DNA of 64,000 nt from Aureibacillus halotolerans. Lineage in GTDB: Bacteria; Bacillota; Bacilli; Bacillales; DSM-28697. Positions 36,187-46,411 of the stretch are shown here, in pieces (within the stretch, counting starts at the first letter, position 1; each line of letters starts with the position of its first letter). The notes under the pieces are model-generated. The model was not told the origin of the DNA. It did not search any database and saw nothing but the letters and a program-made list of their open reading frames with translations. The translations under genes were made by a program, and so were the position numbers. The stretch covers positions 1 to 64,000 of the forward strand of contig NZ_SNYJ01000022.1 of NCBI RefSeq assembly GCF_004363045.1. Reading direction: 5' to 3'.

Positions 36187-36639
36187 TTGAGTAGCAGAAT
36201 ATTATACACTGCAAAAGATTACATCGAGCTGATAAATGCTGATCATCGGGGCGGGCAATTATATCATGATATTTCAGAAGAACTTCAACGTATGCTCGGT
36301 GATTCAGATGACGACAAAGGATTTTACCCTAAAGGAATGCATTTAGGAGATAACAAAAAAACAAAGCTCGTTGATTGCGAAATATACTATTTTACAAGCA
36401 AAAACTTGTTCATTTACAAGCCTGGAATTGATGGTCCTTCTACAATTAGAGTCAAGAGGTTGAATGATATTAAAGACATTTCACTGACATTAGATAGTGA
36501 ACACAGTGATGAAGCAAGACTTGAGCTTGTCTTCGATAGCGGCGATATATTTGAATTCGATTCAATTAAGGATGCTCACGAGGATTATAAAATTCGCTAC
36601 AGCAATAGAATTAAAGAAATATACAATAACCTTATCTAA
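36187..36639 (+). CDS. Hypothetical accessory protein
   Basis: 150 residues from TTG 36,187 (GAAGGGAGAG upstream). Beta-rich C-terminus (FIYKPGIDGPSTIRVKRLND) resembling a PH-like domain; not assigned. AT-rich, single-gene unit closed by its own terminator. Confidence 0.6.
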   Translation: MSSRILYTAKDYIELINADHRGGQLYHDISEELQRMLGDSDDDKGFYPKGMHLGDNKKTKLVDCEIYYFTSKNLFIYKPGIDGPSTIRVKRLNDIKDISLTLDSEHSDEARLELVFDSGDIFEFDSIKDAHEDYKIRYSNRIKEIYNNLI

Positions 36640-36640
36640 C

Positions 36641-36666
36641 AAGCGCCTACACTAGGTGCTTTTTTC
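36641..36666 (+). terminator. Terminator
   Basis: AGCGCCT/AGGTGCT hairpin and T6 immediately after the accessory gene stop. Confidence 0.88.
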
Positions 36667-36754
36667 TTTGGTGAATTGTCGAATTATGTCGGTCATTTGC
36701 TGTAGATATATGAAAAGTGTTCCCTTATCGTTATGTGTAGGGGGTGAGTAATTT

Positions 36755-37000
36755 ATGGCAAACGAACAATTGAAAGCGCAGTTGTTAGCATCTTTGCTAG
36801 AAGATGGATTTATTGACAGAAAGAAAAACAATATCGAAAATGAACAACTAGGACCATTAGTTGAGGAAATGAAAAAGGAAAATCTTATCGCCAACATTGC
36901 TGTGGATCGTGCAGGACAAGGAAATAAGGTTGTTTTCGTCAACACTCGCGGTGCAGAAGTAACCAGTCTTGGACATGAGCTAATCCGGATATTCCAATAA
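36755..37000 (+). CDS. Small winged-helix-like protein (YjcQ-type)
   Basis: 81 residues; LEDGFIDRKKN, NIAVDRAGQGNKVVFVNTRG and TSLGHELIR resemble small YjcQ-like proteins. AGGGGGTGAG before ATG; own terminator follows. Function unknown. Confidence 0.58.
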   Translation: MANEQLKAQLLASLLEDGFIDRKKNNIENEQLGPLVEEMKKENLIANIAVDRAGQGNKVVFVNTRGAEVTSLGHELIRIFQ

Positions 37001-37016
37001 ATATAAAAGTTTTTAT

Positions 37017-37040
37017 AGCATCCTACGGGGTGCTTTTTAT
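37017..37040 (+). terminator. Terminator
   Basis: AGCATCC-TAC-GGGGTGCT then T5, after the 81-residue gene. Confidence 0.88.
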
Positions 37041-37060
37041 TTTGTCTAAGGAGGATTTAG

Positions 37061-37270
37061 ATGAGCGAAGAACAGAGATTGAAGGACATTAAAGAGGTGT
37101 CTAACAAGTGGCTTGGAGGTTTTATCCGCGGGGATTCTGCTATGAGTGATATTAGTAATATTATGGAAAAAGACTATGTAACAGTAACAAATGCTGTAAT
37201 AACGGCTGTTGAAGGCAAGCCTTTGGCTTCTATTGGTGATGCCACTCTTTCGTTCTCTTCACGAAGATAG
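37061..37270 (+). CDS. Hypothetical small phage protein
   Basis: 69 residues; AAGGAGG before ATG. No family recognised. Located between a terminator and the terminase genes. Confidence 0.58.
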   Translation: MSEEQRLKDIKEVSNKWLGGFIRGDSAMSDISNIMEKDYVTVTNAVITAVEGKPLASIGDATLSFSSRR

Positions 37271-37313
37271 ATTCCAAAACAAACTTAATATAAGGGGGCG
37301 GCGGTGAATGTAG

Positions 37314-38057
37314 ATGGCAAACGAGAAGCAGACGCTGGCTCACAAAGATTACGCAGCAGGCTTGAAATACAAAGAGATTGCAGAGAAGCATGGCGTTTCA
37401 ATCAACACTGTGAAGTCGTGGAAACAACGTCATGGCTGGACGAGAAAAAAGGGTGCACACAAAACAGAAAAGGGTGCACACAAAAAAGCAGGTGCTCCAG
37501 TAGGTAGCAAGAATGCTTTGGGCAACCGCGGGGGCTCTGCTCCTGCCCGTAACCAAAACGCAAGCACCCACGGACTCTTTGCAAAGTTCCTGCCGGCAGA
37601 GACACGAGAGATCATAGAGACTATGCAAGAACGCAGCATGGCTGACCTCATTTACGATCAGATCGAAATACAGTTCGCGGCTATCATTCGGGCGCAACAG
37701 ATTATGTACGTTCGGGATCAGGAGGACATGACGAAGGAAGTCAAAAAGACCGAGAAGTCAGAAGGCGATAATTTCAGCGATGAAAAAGAAGAATGGGAAA
37801 TACAATTCGCTTGGGATAAGCATGCCACCTTCCTGACTGCGCAATCCAGAGCCATGGGAGAGTTCCGAAGTCTGGTAAGGCAATTCGATGAAATGGCCCA
37901 CGCTGATGACGAGCGCCGTTTGCGACTTGAGCAGATGAGCCTGAACGTCGAGAAAACCAAAGCCGAAGTTGATAAAGCCAATAACAACAATGATGATTCA
38001 ATTAATATCGTGATTTCACGGGCTAGCCGTTCTGAAGTTGGTGATGTCGATGAATGA
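37314..38057 (+). CDS. xtmA: Terminase small subunit (XtmA-like)
   Basis: 247 residues: N-terminal helix-turn-helix ([20 protein letters not shown]), a Gly/Ala-rich linker ([33 protein letters not shown]), and a helical oligomerisation region. It recognises the phage packaging site. The coding sequence contains a 14-bp direct repeat that could be part of that site. Confidence 0.88.
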   Translation: MANEKQTLAHKDYAAGLKYKEIAEKHGVSINTVKSWKQRHGWTRKKGAHKTEKGAHKKAGAPVGSKNALGNRGGSAPARNQNASTHGLFAKFLPAETREIIETMQERSMADLIYDQIEIQFAAIIRAQQIMYVRDQEDMTKEVKKTEKSEGDNFSDEKEEWEIQFAWDKHATFLTAQSRAMGEFRSLVRQFDEMAHADDERRLRLEQMSLNVEKTKAEVDKANNNNDDSINIVISRASRSEVGDVDE

Positions 38058-39360
38058 TGCCGTTGAAACAAAGGTCAATCCTCACTTTGAAGATTTTCTT
38101 TTTGACTGGTCAGAAAAAATTCAGGTCCTTGTCGGGGGATACGGAAGCTCTAAAAGCTATAATACGGCGCTAAAGATTATCCTGAAGTTGCTACAGGAAA
38201 AGCGGACAGCCCTGGTCATTCGTGAGGTGTTCGACACTCACCGGGATTCCACGCATTCCTTGTTCGAGGAGATCATCATGAAGATGAGGCTGGATGACAA
38301 GATAAAGTGCCCGGTGTCTCCGATGCAAGTGAGGTTTCCTAATGGCAGTAAGATCATTTTCAAGGGTATGGACAAGCCCGCGAAGTTGAAATCCGTAAAC
38401 AACGTCTCCATCATCTGGATTGAAGAGTGCAGCGAGGTAAAGTACGCAGGTTTCAAAGAATTGCTCGGGCGGCTTCGTCATCCGACATTAAGGTTATACA
38501 TGATTTTATCGACCAATCCCGTTTCTACGGACAATTGGTCTTTTTTGCATTTCTTCAAGGATGATCGGAATAAGCGGCTTGTTCTAGATGATGAAGAACT
38601 TTATAAAAAGCGAATCGTCCGTACAAACGGCACCTATTACCATCATTCATTGCCAGATGACAACATGTTCCTCCAACAAGACTACATGAACCAACTGGAC
38701 GAAATGGAACAGTACGACCCTGATCTATACCGCATTGCAAGGTTGGGGCGTTTTGGAGTCAACGGCGTTCGCGTCCTGCCACAGTTTGAGGAACAGCCTC
38801 ATGAAGATGTCATGAAGGCAATCCAAAACATACGTAAGCCGCTGTTTCGTGTAGGAATGGACTTCGGATTCGTTGAATCGTACAACGCCATCGTTAGGCT
38901 TGCCGTGGACACCGAGCGTAAGTATTTATACATCTACTGGGAGTATTACAAAAACGGTATGACGGACGACAGGACAGCCGTAGAGATCGATGAATTCCGT
39001 CAATCCGGAGAGCTTATTAAAGGCGATTCCCAAGAGGCGAAGACAATAAAATACTTTAATCAGTTAGGATTTAACATGATGAGTGCCCTTAAATTCCAAG
39101 GGAGCCGACTTGCTTACACCAAAAAGATCAAGCGTTTTAAAAAAATCATTTGTAGTAATGAATGCACAAACACCATCTACGAACTGAAGGACCTAACGTT
39201 TGCCAAGGATAAAAATGACGCAATCATTGAAGATGAATTCAGCATTGACCCACATACGTTCTCTGCCATCTGGTACGGCCTTGATGATTATGAGGTCACT
39301 GATCTCAAAGAAAAGAAAGAGCGTGGCAGACCAAGCAGAGAAAGGAGGAAACGCCGTTGA
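38050..39360 (+). CDS. xtmB: Terminase large subunit (XtmB-like)
   Basis: 436 residues: Walker A-like [11 protein letters not shown] (~29-39), Walker [11 protein letters not shown], then a C-terminal RNaseH-like nuclease with [20 protein letters not shown]-driven DNA packaging motor. ATG at 38,050 overlaps the small subunit end; ATG 38,044 in the same frame is an alternative. Confidence 0.93.
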   Translation: MNDAVETKVNPHFEDFLFDWSEKIQVLVGGYGSSKSYNTALKIILKLLQEKRTALVIREVFDTHRDSTHSLFEEIIMKMRLDDKIKCPVSPMQVRFPNGSKIIFKGMDKPAKLKSVNNVSIIWIEECSEVKYAGFKELLGRLRHPTLRLYMILSTNPVSTDNWSFLHFFKDDRNKRLVLDDEELYKKRIVRTNGTYYHHSLPDDNMFLQQDYMNQLDEMEQYDPDLYRIARLGRFGVNGVRVLPQFEEQPHEDVMKAIQNIRKPLFRVGMDFGFVESYNAIVRLAVDTERKYLYIYWEYYKNGMTDDRTAVEIDEFRQSGELIKGDSQEAKTIKYFNQLGFNMMSALKFQGSRLAYTKKIKRFKKIICSNECTNTIYELKDLTFAKDKNDAIIEDEFSIDPHTFSAIWYGLDDYEVTDLKEKKERGRPSRERRKRR

Positions 39361-40910
39361 GCAAAGGAAACGTAAGAGCCCGTGTCGTTAAAGTACAGGC
39401 ACCGTCCTCACAAACCAAGCAAATATACGTGGACGAGTTTAGTGGCATGTATGGCGACATTATTTCTCCGCCTTACAACCTGAAGGAGTTAAAAAAGGTA
39501 TCAGAGCACTCCACCATCCTACAGCAGTGTATGGAAGCTTACAAAACGAACATCGTCGGCTTTGGTTTTCAGCCCGAATATACATTTGATTACAATGGCG
39601 AGGACGTTCAGGAAGACATTCGACAACAAGCAGACAGCGAATGGGTTCGCCTTGAAGAGTTTGTCCAGTACCTAAACTTTGACGACTCGGCAGAAGCCGT
39701 TCTTGGGCATGCGATCGAGGATCGGGAAGCGACAGGCAACGGCTTTGTCGAGATTATAAGAGATGGCCGTGGATTACCTGCAGGGATTGAATATGCGGAT
39801 GCCCAGTTTATACGAGTGTGTCAAAAAACGGTTCCCGAACAGGTAACTGTTGTTGTGTTGGAGGGTGGAAAGCCTACCCCTACAACTCGTTGGCGACGGT
39901 TTAGAAAATACGCTCAGCAAATCAACGGACAAACCGTTTACTTCAAGGAGTATGGAGATCCACGAATTCTAAATCTAAAAACAGGTAAGTTTGATGATTC
40001 GACGCCTGAGCATTTACAAGCCACTGAGTTTATTCATCTCAAGGTGGGCAGTGGCACGTATGGTGTTCCTCGTTGGATTGGTCATCTTGTTCACCTTTAC
40101 GGCGCACGAAAGGCAGAGGAACTAAACTTCCTTTACTTTAAGCAAGGGCGTCATACGCCTGCAGCAGTAACTGTCGAAAACGGTCTATTGTCCGAGGATT
40201 CGTATGATGCTCTCCAGGAATACATGAACGATATTGAAGGCGTGGAAAACGCCCACAAATTCCTTGTAATTGAAGCTGAAGGACATGCTACTGAATCAAC
40301 GTCTACTGATGGCCGTGAAGACGAAAAAATAACACCTGTGAAGGTGCAGATCAAGTCACTAGCTGATATGCTTCAGCAGGATGCATTGTTTTTGGAGTAT
40401 GACGAGAAAAGCCGTAATAAGCTACGTTCGGCTTTCAGGTTGCCCCCGTTGTATACAGGCGAATCTCAGGACTATAACAAGGCGACGTCAGATACTGCTA
40501 GAAAGATCACCGAGGAACAGGTTTTTCAGCCACAGAGAGAGGGCTTGGCTAGACGGCTTAACACATTGTTTATGCCTGATCTCGAATTATCAAAAGTCCG
40601 CTTGAAGCTAGATGGCCCTGACTTCCATGATCCATTAGAGATTGCTACTGTCCTTGCTCCTTATATCACCGCAGGAGCTGTATCGCCTAATGATTTACGT
40701 GATTCAGCAGGCGAAGTGTTAGGCAAAACGTTGGAAGAATGGCCAGAAGAGATTTACAACCGACCATTGAGCCAAGCGCAAGCATCACAGCAGCCTAACC
40801 CACTTGAAGGGATCCTGAAGGCTGACAAAAACGGTGAATCTGAGCTGGTGTCCTTGCTTAAAGACATGAGAGACGTGTTGGAGGGCTTGACCAATGGCAA
40901 AAGTGAATGA
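39357..40910 (+). CDS. xkdE: Phage portal protein (XkdE-like)
   Basis: 517 residues, PBSX-type portal: [20 protein letters not shown] near the start, [38 protein letters not shown] and [20 protein letters not shown]. Twelve copies form the DNA channel. TTG start overlaps the terminase stop, AAGGAGG 6 nt upstream. Confidence 0.92.
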   Translation: MSKGNVRARVVKVQAPSSQTKQIYVDEFSGMYGDIISPPYNLKELKKVSEHSTILQQCMEAYKTNIVGFGFQPEYTFDYNGEDVQEDIRQQADSEWVRLEEFVQYLNFDDSAEAVLGHAIEDREATGNGFVEIIRDGRGLPAGIEYADAQFIRVCQKTVPEQVTVVVLEGGKPTPTTRWRRFRKYAQQINGQTVYFKEYGDPRILNLKTGKFDDSTPEHLQATEFIHLKVGSGTYGVPRWIGHLVHLYGARKAEELNFLYFKQGRHTPAAVTVENGLLSEDSYDALQEYMNDIEGVENAHKFLVIEAEGHATESTSTDGREDEKITPVKVQIKSLADMLQQDALFLEYDEKSRNKLRSAFRLPPLYTGESQDYNKATSDTARKITEEQVFQPQREGLARRLNTLFMPDLELSKVRLKLDGPDFHDPLEIATVLAPYITAGAVSPNDLRDSAGEVLGKTLEEWPEEIYNRPLSQAQASQQPNPLEGILKADKNGESELVSLLKDMRDVLEGLTNGKSE

Positions 40911-41793
40911 ACTGCTAGAAAAAATGCAGGCGTTTATCCTAAAGGCTGAGGATGACCCGATAGAAGATGTTCCAGAGTTCCCGGGTCTTGAAAAGCTAGG
41001 GGATATTATTGAAGACTATGAAAAAGCAGTAGCTAAACTGCTAAGGCGGCAGCGTAAATACTTTCTTGACGAGATGAAGTCATTTGTCTCAAAAGATGGT
41101 GAGACGCTTGCCGCCTTACTCGTTTATTTTCAGACCAACCTATTCGCCGCTGATGAATTTACAGAAGGTATGGCCGAGGAATCAAAAGCGTTTTTTGAAA
41201 TGACGACTGATGAGGTCGCCACAATGGTGATGGATGCCGTTGACAAAGATATTCCTTACGAGGAAGCATCTAACATGACCAAGCAATGGATTGAGGAATG
41301 GTCCGAGGAATTAGCCGCTTTGATGGTTCTTAATACGAATACAGCGATCGAGCAAGTTTTGTCTAATGCCATCGACGAGGATCTTTCTATCAATCAAGTG
41401 GAACTCCGTTTGAAGGACCTTCCTGAATTCAGCCGTACACGGGCACGAACGACGGCCATTACAGAAATGCTTACGGCTGCTAGTCAAGGGCAGGACGAGG
41501 CATACAGGCAAAGTCCTGCTGTCTCTAAGAAAAGATGGCGACACAGCGGAAAAAAGAAGAATCAAGCTCGAGACAATCATGTCCGTATGGATGGACTGGA
41601 GGTTGACACAGATGCCGAATTTTCAATAGCCAGTTCATCTGAAACGGCCAGATACCCACGGGACACAAAGCTTTCAGCGAAAGAGCGTGTGCGGTGCAAA
41701 TGCATCATTCAGCCTGTTGTTGATGAGGATGTGTTGGGATTGTCGGTTGAGGAAAGAGAAGAAATTCGTCGTGAAGTTATGGAAGGAAAATAG
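40894..41793 (+). CDS. Head morphogenesis protein (SPP1 gp7/Mu gpF type)
   Basis: 299 residues. The C-terminal phage head morphogenesis domain shows RARTTAITEMLTAASQGQDE, KRWRHSGKKKNQARDNHVRM and ERVRCKCII. It binds the portal and enters the procapsid with DNA ejection roles in SPP1. Starts within the end of the portal gene. Confidence 0.88.
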   Translation: MAKVNELLEKMQAFILKAEDDPIEDVPEFPGLEKLGDIIEDYEKAVAKLLRRQRKYFLDEMKSFVSKDGETLAALLVYFQTNLFAADEFTEGMAEESKAFFEMTTDEVATMVMDAVDKDIPYEEASNMTKQWIEEWSEELAALMVLNTNTAIEQVLSNAIDEDLSINQVELRLKDLPEFSRTRARTTAITEMLTAASQGQDEAYRQSPAVSKKRWRHSGKKKNQARDNHVRMDGLEVDTDAEFSIASSSETARYPRDTKLSAKERVRCKCIIQPVVDEDVLGLSVEEREEIRREVMEGK

Positions 41794-41859
41794 AAAAGCA
41801 TTGTAGTTTCTCATAATTGGATAGTAAAATAAACCCATAGAAAATAATGGGGGTATTAT

Positions 41860-43095
41860 ATGAAGCTACCTTTTGAATCTTGGTTAGAACAACAGAATAT
41901 AGAGAATGAAGCTCTAGAATTATTTAAAGAGGGAATTTTATGTTATAAGAATTCGGCTTATCGAGCAGCTTTACTTTTTTCTTTTTTAGGCTTCCAAACC
42001 ATCTTGAAATACAGAGTGCTTGAATCCCAACAACCTGCGATTCTTACTGAAGGACATTGGGAGGCGATACAAAAAGATTTACTAGATGATGACGAGTGGG
42101 ATACTAGGTTGATTCAACTTGTGCGAGCGAATCACGATAAGAATATATTCTATGTCTCCGAAGATTTAAAGAGTCAATATGAATATTGGAAATATAGAAG
42201 AAACGATTGCGCTCATGCTAAAGGCAATAAAATTAGTGAGGCACACGTTGAAGCATATTGGCTATTTATTCAATCGAATTTCTATAAATTTGTTGTCCTT
42301 GGTGGCTTAGAACATATTTTCCAACTCATAATCAAACACCATGATTTGAGATATACATCAGCTGATGAAGACCCACAAATAATACTTGATAAAATTGAAT
42401 CAGCTGTAAAGCCAGAAGACTTACACCTCCTCTTGAATAGGTTGGTAGAACATGTGGAGAGTGATCCTTTAGGAATCCCAATTAACGATAGTTTTGTAGC
42501 AAAGTTTTTTTACCTTCAAGAAAACTACGTTAGGGAGTGTGTGAAATTTTTTGTTAATCATGATATGAAGTGGATTATCGGGCTACTAAGATATGACTCA
42601 AATATAGTGACGTTTTTTAACCAGCATGGGGCCTTTATTCGGAACCTTTGGTATGACCATCTAATTACTGAGCAAGACTATATTATTTATTCGTCCTTAC
42701 TGAGAAATAATATGGTCCCTGATAACCAATTAGAAGAAGCACACGAAAAAATGATTAACAGACTTCCTACTGATATTTTTAGAAATCGTGCATTCACAGA
42801 ACCAGCAGCACTAGTCTTTGAGCAAAAAGGTTTTTTTAGTAAGTTAACAGAATTAGCTTTTGGTACTGATTTGAACTTAGATAAATGGAAGTGGTCAGCA
42901 AGAAATCGGTATGCGATTATTTTCTATTTAGAACGTTATGGTTTCACTGAGCATATTGCAACTAGAATATCCCGAGTTTTAAATGGTTCGTATCCACCTT
43001 TTGATTTCAAGTTTAAGTTCGATGAATTCCTAGAGAATAATGAAGAGAGGAGGTTGGAATATGAAAGGTATACAAACGAACAACTTGAAGAATAG
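41860..43095 (+). CDS. HEPN-motif accessory protein (candidate prophage-borne defence or toxin)
   Basis: 411 residues; not part of PBSX-type morphogenesis. The N-terminal ~150 residues are helical and carry R114-N-D-C-A-H119 (RRNDCAHAKG), the R-x4-6-H motif of HEPN RNases. The remaining ~260 residues are predicted helical with no recognised domain. Markedly AT-rich with its own ribosome site (GGGGG) and a possible promoter (TTGTAG ... TAAAAT) in the 66-bp gap. It interrupts the head operon between head morphogenesis and protease genes, the position of a moron. Biochemical role inferred only. Confidence 0.7.
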   Translation: MKLPFESWLEQQNIENEALELFKEGILCYKNSAYRAALLFSFLGFQTILKYRVLESQQPAILTEGHWEAIQKDLLDDDEWDTRLIQLVRANHDKNIFYVSEDLKSQYEYWKYRRNDCAHAKGNKISEAHVEAYWLFIQSNFYKFVVLGGLEHIFQLIIKHHDLRYTSADEDPQIILDKIESAVKPEDLHLLLNRLVEHVESDPLGIPINDSFVAKFFYLQENYVRECVKFFVNHDMKWIIGLLRYDSNIVTFFNQHGAFIRNLWYDHLITEQDYIIYSSLLRNNMVPDNQLEEAHEKMINRLPTDIFRNRAFTEPAALVFEQKGFFSKLTELAFGTDLNLDKWKWSARNRYAIIFYLERYGFTEHIATRISRVLNGSYPPFDFKFKFDEFLENNEERRLEYERYTNEQLEE

Positions 43096-43122
43096 CCAAA
43101 CAATTGAAAGGGGGTGAAATAA

Positions 43123-44319
43123 ATGCCAAGGGAATTAAAAGATGCCCATATTACACATGTGAGTTATGTGGACAAGGGCGCTAACAAAAAGCGCTTTTTC
43201 TTGTCAAAAGCTGCAGAGAAACAACAGGAGCCGACCTTCAGGAAAGAAGTGAAGGCGATTGTTGCTAAAGAGGACAATGATCAGCAGTTGGTATATGGTG
43301 TTGTGTATGAGCCTGATGAATATGATTCGCACGAAGACATGATGAGCGCGCCTGAAATTGAAAAGGCGGCTCATTTTTTTATGCAGGAGGCGCGAAACAT
43401 CGACACTCAGCATGATTTTGAAAGTGGTGTCGGTGAGGTGGTCGAAAGCTACATTGCTCCTGCTGACCTTGAAATAGGTGGCGAAACAATCGCCAAAGGC
43501 TCATGGGTGCTTGTTACTAAAGCATCAGACGAGATTTGGGAGCAGATCAAGAAAGGTGAGATCACGGGTTACAGTATGGCAGGTACTGCCGAGGCCATTG
43601 AAAAGCAAGCTAAAGAAGGGCCCACTCAGCCGGACAACGGCAAAAACGAGACGGGGCTTTTTAATTTGCTGAAAGGCTTCTTCACTGGTGAACAGGTTCA
43701 AAAAGGCGAGGTTCGTGAAAAATACGAAGCAGATCGTCGTCAACGAGAATTTTGGGCTGCGCAAAGCGCTTTGGACTCAGCTATCTTCAAGTGGGGTCAC
43801 CATTGGGACGACGATAGACCGGAGTCTGATCCAGAAAAAGTGCGAGATGCACTGCAGGACTTTGTAGATATTGCAACAGAGGTCCTTACGAGATCGACTG
43901 ACGTCCAAAAAGCCATTGGCGAACCGCCTACTGAGATTGCAAAAGCAGGTCGAAAAGTGTCTGCCGGCAATATGAAAAAAATCAACGCAGCGCTTGAAGC
44001 TTTGCAAGAACTTAAAAACGAGGTTGAAGGAGAGGAAGACGACGTGAAAAAAGAGGAATTGGAAAAAGCATTGCAAACGGTAGTAGATCCTATTATTAAG
44101 CGCTTGGATGCCATTGAAAAAGGCGAAGGAGACGGCGGAGGTACTAACCAAATTACCGAACAAGATCAAGTTCTGGCCATGCTTCAAAAAGCTGTAGAGC
44201 CACTTGAAGGACGTATTTCAGCCATGGAGAAATCTCGTGGAGCATCGCAACAGCGTGAACAGGACCCGAACAGCGGTAACACCCATGTAGCCAAAGGCTA
44301 TATGTCTAACTTTATGTAA
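43123..44319 (+). CDS. xkdF: XkdF-like prohead protease/scaffold
   Basis: 398 residues. The N-terminal ~165 residues match the XkdF putative phage serine protease family (HITHVSYVDKGANKKRFFLS, VYEPDEYDSHEDMMSAPEIE, QHDFESGVGEVVESYIAPAD, WVLVTKASDEIWEQIKKGEI). The C-terminal half is charged, helical coiled coil, likely the scaffold. Precedes the capsid gene, as in PBSX. Confidence 0.87.
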   Translation: MPRELKDAHITHVSYVDKGANKKRFFLSKAAEKQQEPTFRKEVKAIVAKEDNDQQLVYGVVYEPDEYDSHEDMMSAPEIEKAAHFFMQEARNIDTQHDFESGVGEVVESYIAPADLEIGGETIAKGSWVLVTKASDEIWEQIKKGEITGYSMAGTAEAIEKQAKEGPTQPDNGKNETGLFNLLKGFFTGEQVQKGEVREKYEADRRQREFWAAQSALDSAIFKWGHHWDDDRPESDPEKVRDALQDFVDIATEVLTRSTDVQKAIGEPPTEIAKAGRKVSAGNMKKINAALEALQELKNEVEGEEDDVKKEELEKALQTVVDPIIKRLDAIEKGEGDGGGTNQITEQDQVLAMLQKAVEPLEGRISAMEKSRGASQQREQDPNSGNTHVAKGYMSNFM

Positions 44320-44350
44320 GCAACGAAAATAAAAGGAGTGAACGAGAATT

Positions 44351-45289
44351 ATGACAATCCCAAACAGCGCACTTTTGAACCAAGGTCCACAGTCAATTAA
44401 GAAAGACCTATCCATCCCTATGGGGCATGATCACGCTTATGAATTTTTGGTAGATACGATCAACAATGCCTCTACGTTACCTAAGCTAGTACCAATTTAT
44501 AGAGGCGACAGCGCAGGCAACATTGATGCATTGAGCGTTTCATCCCGTCGCTTGCGTGAGCACTCGAAAGACCACCAACCAAATGGTGTTGGCTCAATTA
44601 ATGATAGAAAGATTCCTTACAATGTACGCAAAGTATTCTGGGATGAATGGCTCCAGGATGACGACGTTTGGTATAACCAGCAATCACGTGGAGAGAACGT
44701 CGAACAAACAATTATTTCAATGATTCAAAAGCAACTTGGTGTTGACTTGCAGGACCTTGCCTTCAACGGCGATACTGCAACACCAGTGGAAAATCCTGAC
44801 CACGCCTTCCTGTCCATTTTGGATGGATTTGTGAAGAAAATGAAGACTTCGGACAACGTCACTGACTTGGTAGATGCCGAGCCTAGATTGCTCGATTTCG
44901 TCAACCACATTCAATTGCTTCCTGAGAGATACAAAAATGCACACGATGACATTACTTGGTTTGTATCTCGTAACACGCACGATAAGCTCTTGAGCCAAGC
45001 GACTATGAGACAAACTGGTTTTGGTGATGCAGTGCTCCAAGAAGGCCGTGTCACTCGTTTGGCAGGTTACAACTTGGAAGTTGTGGCATCTTTGCAAGGT
45101 GGTTTCGCTGCACTAACACCAGCGGCAAATCTTAAGCCTGTATTTACGCGCCAAGTACGTTATAGCCGTACTGCTGACGGAGCAACAGCGGTTGCGAAAG
45201 ATGCCACATACCACATTATCTTTGCTTACCTTGATGCGGTTGTCCGTGAAATCGATGCTGTGGCTTACATGACAGGTTCAAAGCTTTAA
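44351..45289 (+). CDS. xkdG: Major capsid protein (XkdG-like)
   Basis: 312 residues: KKVFWDEWLQDDDVWYNQQS-like block (residues ~98-116), WFVSRNTHDKLLSQ, GYNLEVVASL and a C-terminal TYHIIFAYLDAVVREIDAVA. Size, position after the protease and codon quality fit the HK97-fold coat protein of PBSX-like phages. AAAGGAGTGA before ATG. Confidence 0.87.
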   Translation: MTIPNSALLNQGPQSIKKDLSIPMGHDHAYEFLVDTINNASTLPKLVPIYRGDSAGNIDALSVSSRRLREHSKDHQPNGVGSINDRKIPYNVRKVFWDEWLQDDDVWYNQQSRGENVEQTIISMIQKQLGVDLQDLAFNGDTATPVENPDHAFLSILDGFVKKMKTSDNVTDLVDAEPRLLDFVNHIQLLPERYKNAHDDITWFVSRNTHDKLLSQATMRQTGFGDAVLQEGRVTRLAGYNLEVVASLQGGFAALTPAANLKPVFTRQVRYSRTADGATAVAKDATYHIIFAYLDAVVREIDAVAYMTGSKL

Positions 45290-45321
45290 TATATTCAATA
45301 AAACGATCGGAGGAATGGCAT

Positions 45322-45666
45322 ATGCCTTTCGAATTAAAACAGACTAAAGGAGCGCTCCACATTGGTGAGGGGCGCTTTTTCTATCCAGGCGAAAAATATG
45401 AGGCGGACGATGTTCCTGTATCTATCCAATCTAGTTATTTCAAAAAGGTGGATGGACCTGATAACAAAGCGCAGACTCCGCCAGTGCAAACAGATAAAGA
45501 GCCCAAAGCTTACGATGAAGGATCATTGAAAAAGCTCAACAAAGATGCACAGGAAAAAGCAATCGAAGAGCTTGGCGGTAAAGTAGAAGATGCGAAAAAC
45601 GAAGGTGAGCGCATTGCCCTTATCCTTGAGCTACAAGAGGCTAAAAAGAACGATACTGGGGAGTGA
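45322..45666 (+). CDS. Hypothetical head protein
   Basis: 114 residues: beta-rich N-terminus (TKGALHIGEGRFFYPGEKYE), linker, and a C-terminal helical HeH/SAP-like part (LKKLNKDAQEKAIEELGG). Between capsid and connector genes; possibly a head decoration protein. Confidence 0.6.
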   Translation: MPFELKQTKGALHIGEGRFFYPGEKYEADDVPVSIQSSYFKKVDGPDNKAQTPPVQTDKEPKAYDEGSLKKLNKDAQEKAIEELGGKVEDAKNEGERIALILELQEAKKNDTGE

Positions 45667-45671
45667 TTGCC

Positions 45672-46061
45672 ATGCTTATTACGGTTGAAGAATTAAAGGA
45701 CTATACATCCTTTGACGTCGTGAAACAGCGGTCAAATGACGCCCTTGCCAACGACATATTAGAGGCTCATGTTGAGATCGTTAGCATGGCAGGGCATGAC
45801 TTTACTGGTGAGGACTATAACCCGTTACCGCCTACTGTTGTTCTGGCTGCTAAGAAGCTTTCGCAGTTTCATGCGTTAGTAAATTCTGATGCGGCCTTAA
45901 CCAAGGGTTATCAGAGCGAGAACATAGGTAAATACTCGTATACGCTTGGTAAAGATGGTTTGCAAAAGCCTGATGTTAGCCAAATGATAGCACCGTACGT
46001 AGTAGAAAATGAGACTCCGCCCCCTGCCTCTAAGCCAAAGTTTAAGATGCGATCACTATGA
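45672..46061 (+). CDS. Head-tail connector protein (YqbG/DUF3199-like)
   Basis: 129 residues; MLITVEELKDYTSFDVVKQR and GHDFTGEDYNPLPPTVVLAA fit the YqbG-type connector of skin/PBSX phages. ATG 45,672 after GGGGAGTG. Confidence 0.82.
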   Translation: MLITVEELKDYTSFDVVKQRSNDALANDILEAHVEIVSMAGHDFTGEDYNPLPPTVVLAAKKLSQFHALVNSDAALTKGYQSENIGKYSYTLGKDGLQKPDVSQMIAPYVVENETPPPASKPKFKMRSL

Positions 46062-46411
46062 GCTTTGAAAGCCTATTAACTCATCGATGCGATATTTATC
46101 ATCTGCAAAATAGCGCAGCCGAAAGCAATTATGGCATCCCATCAGAGCACCTGCAGCAACGCGAGAGTTATAACGACACTCCCGATGCATCGCAGGTGCC
46201 TTGTTATTTCGAGGAAAACAGCCAATCCATGTCGCAAGGAGAACCAGGTCAGTTGCTTAGCAGAACCATGCAGTTGTTTTTCCTTCCCTCTGCGGATGTG
46301 CGGGAAAACAGCAAGGTCATTTTGGATGGCCGTTCTTACATCCTGCAGGTTCCGAACAAGATTCGAGGGCATCACATTGAAGTCGAAGCGGTAAGGAGTA
46401 AAAATCTATGA
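46058..46411 (+). CDS. xkdH: Head closure protein (XkdH/YqbH-like)
   Basis: 117 residues; begins SFESLLTHRCDIYHLQ, then ILDGRSYILQVPNKIRGHHI, the head-closure (DUF3599) pattern. ATGA overlap with the connector gene. Confidence 0.82.
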   Translation: MSFESLLTHRCDIYHLQNSAAESNYGIPSEHLQQRESYNDTPDASQVPCYFEENSQSMSQGEPGQLLSRTMQLFFLPSADVRENSKVILDGRSYILQVPNKIRGHHIEVEAVRSKNL

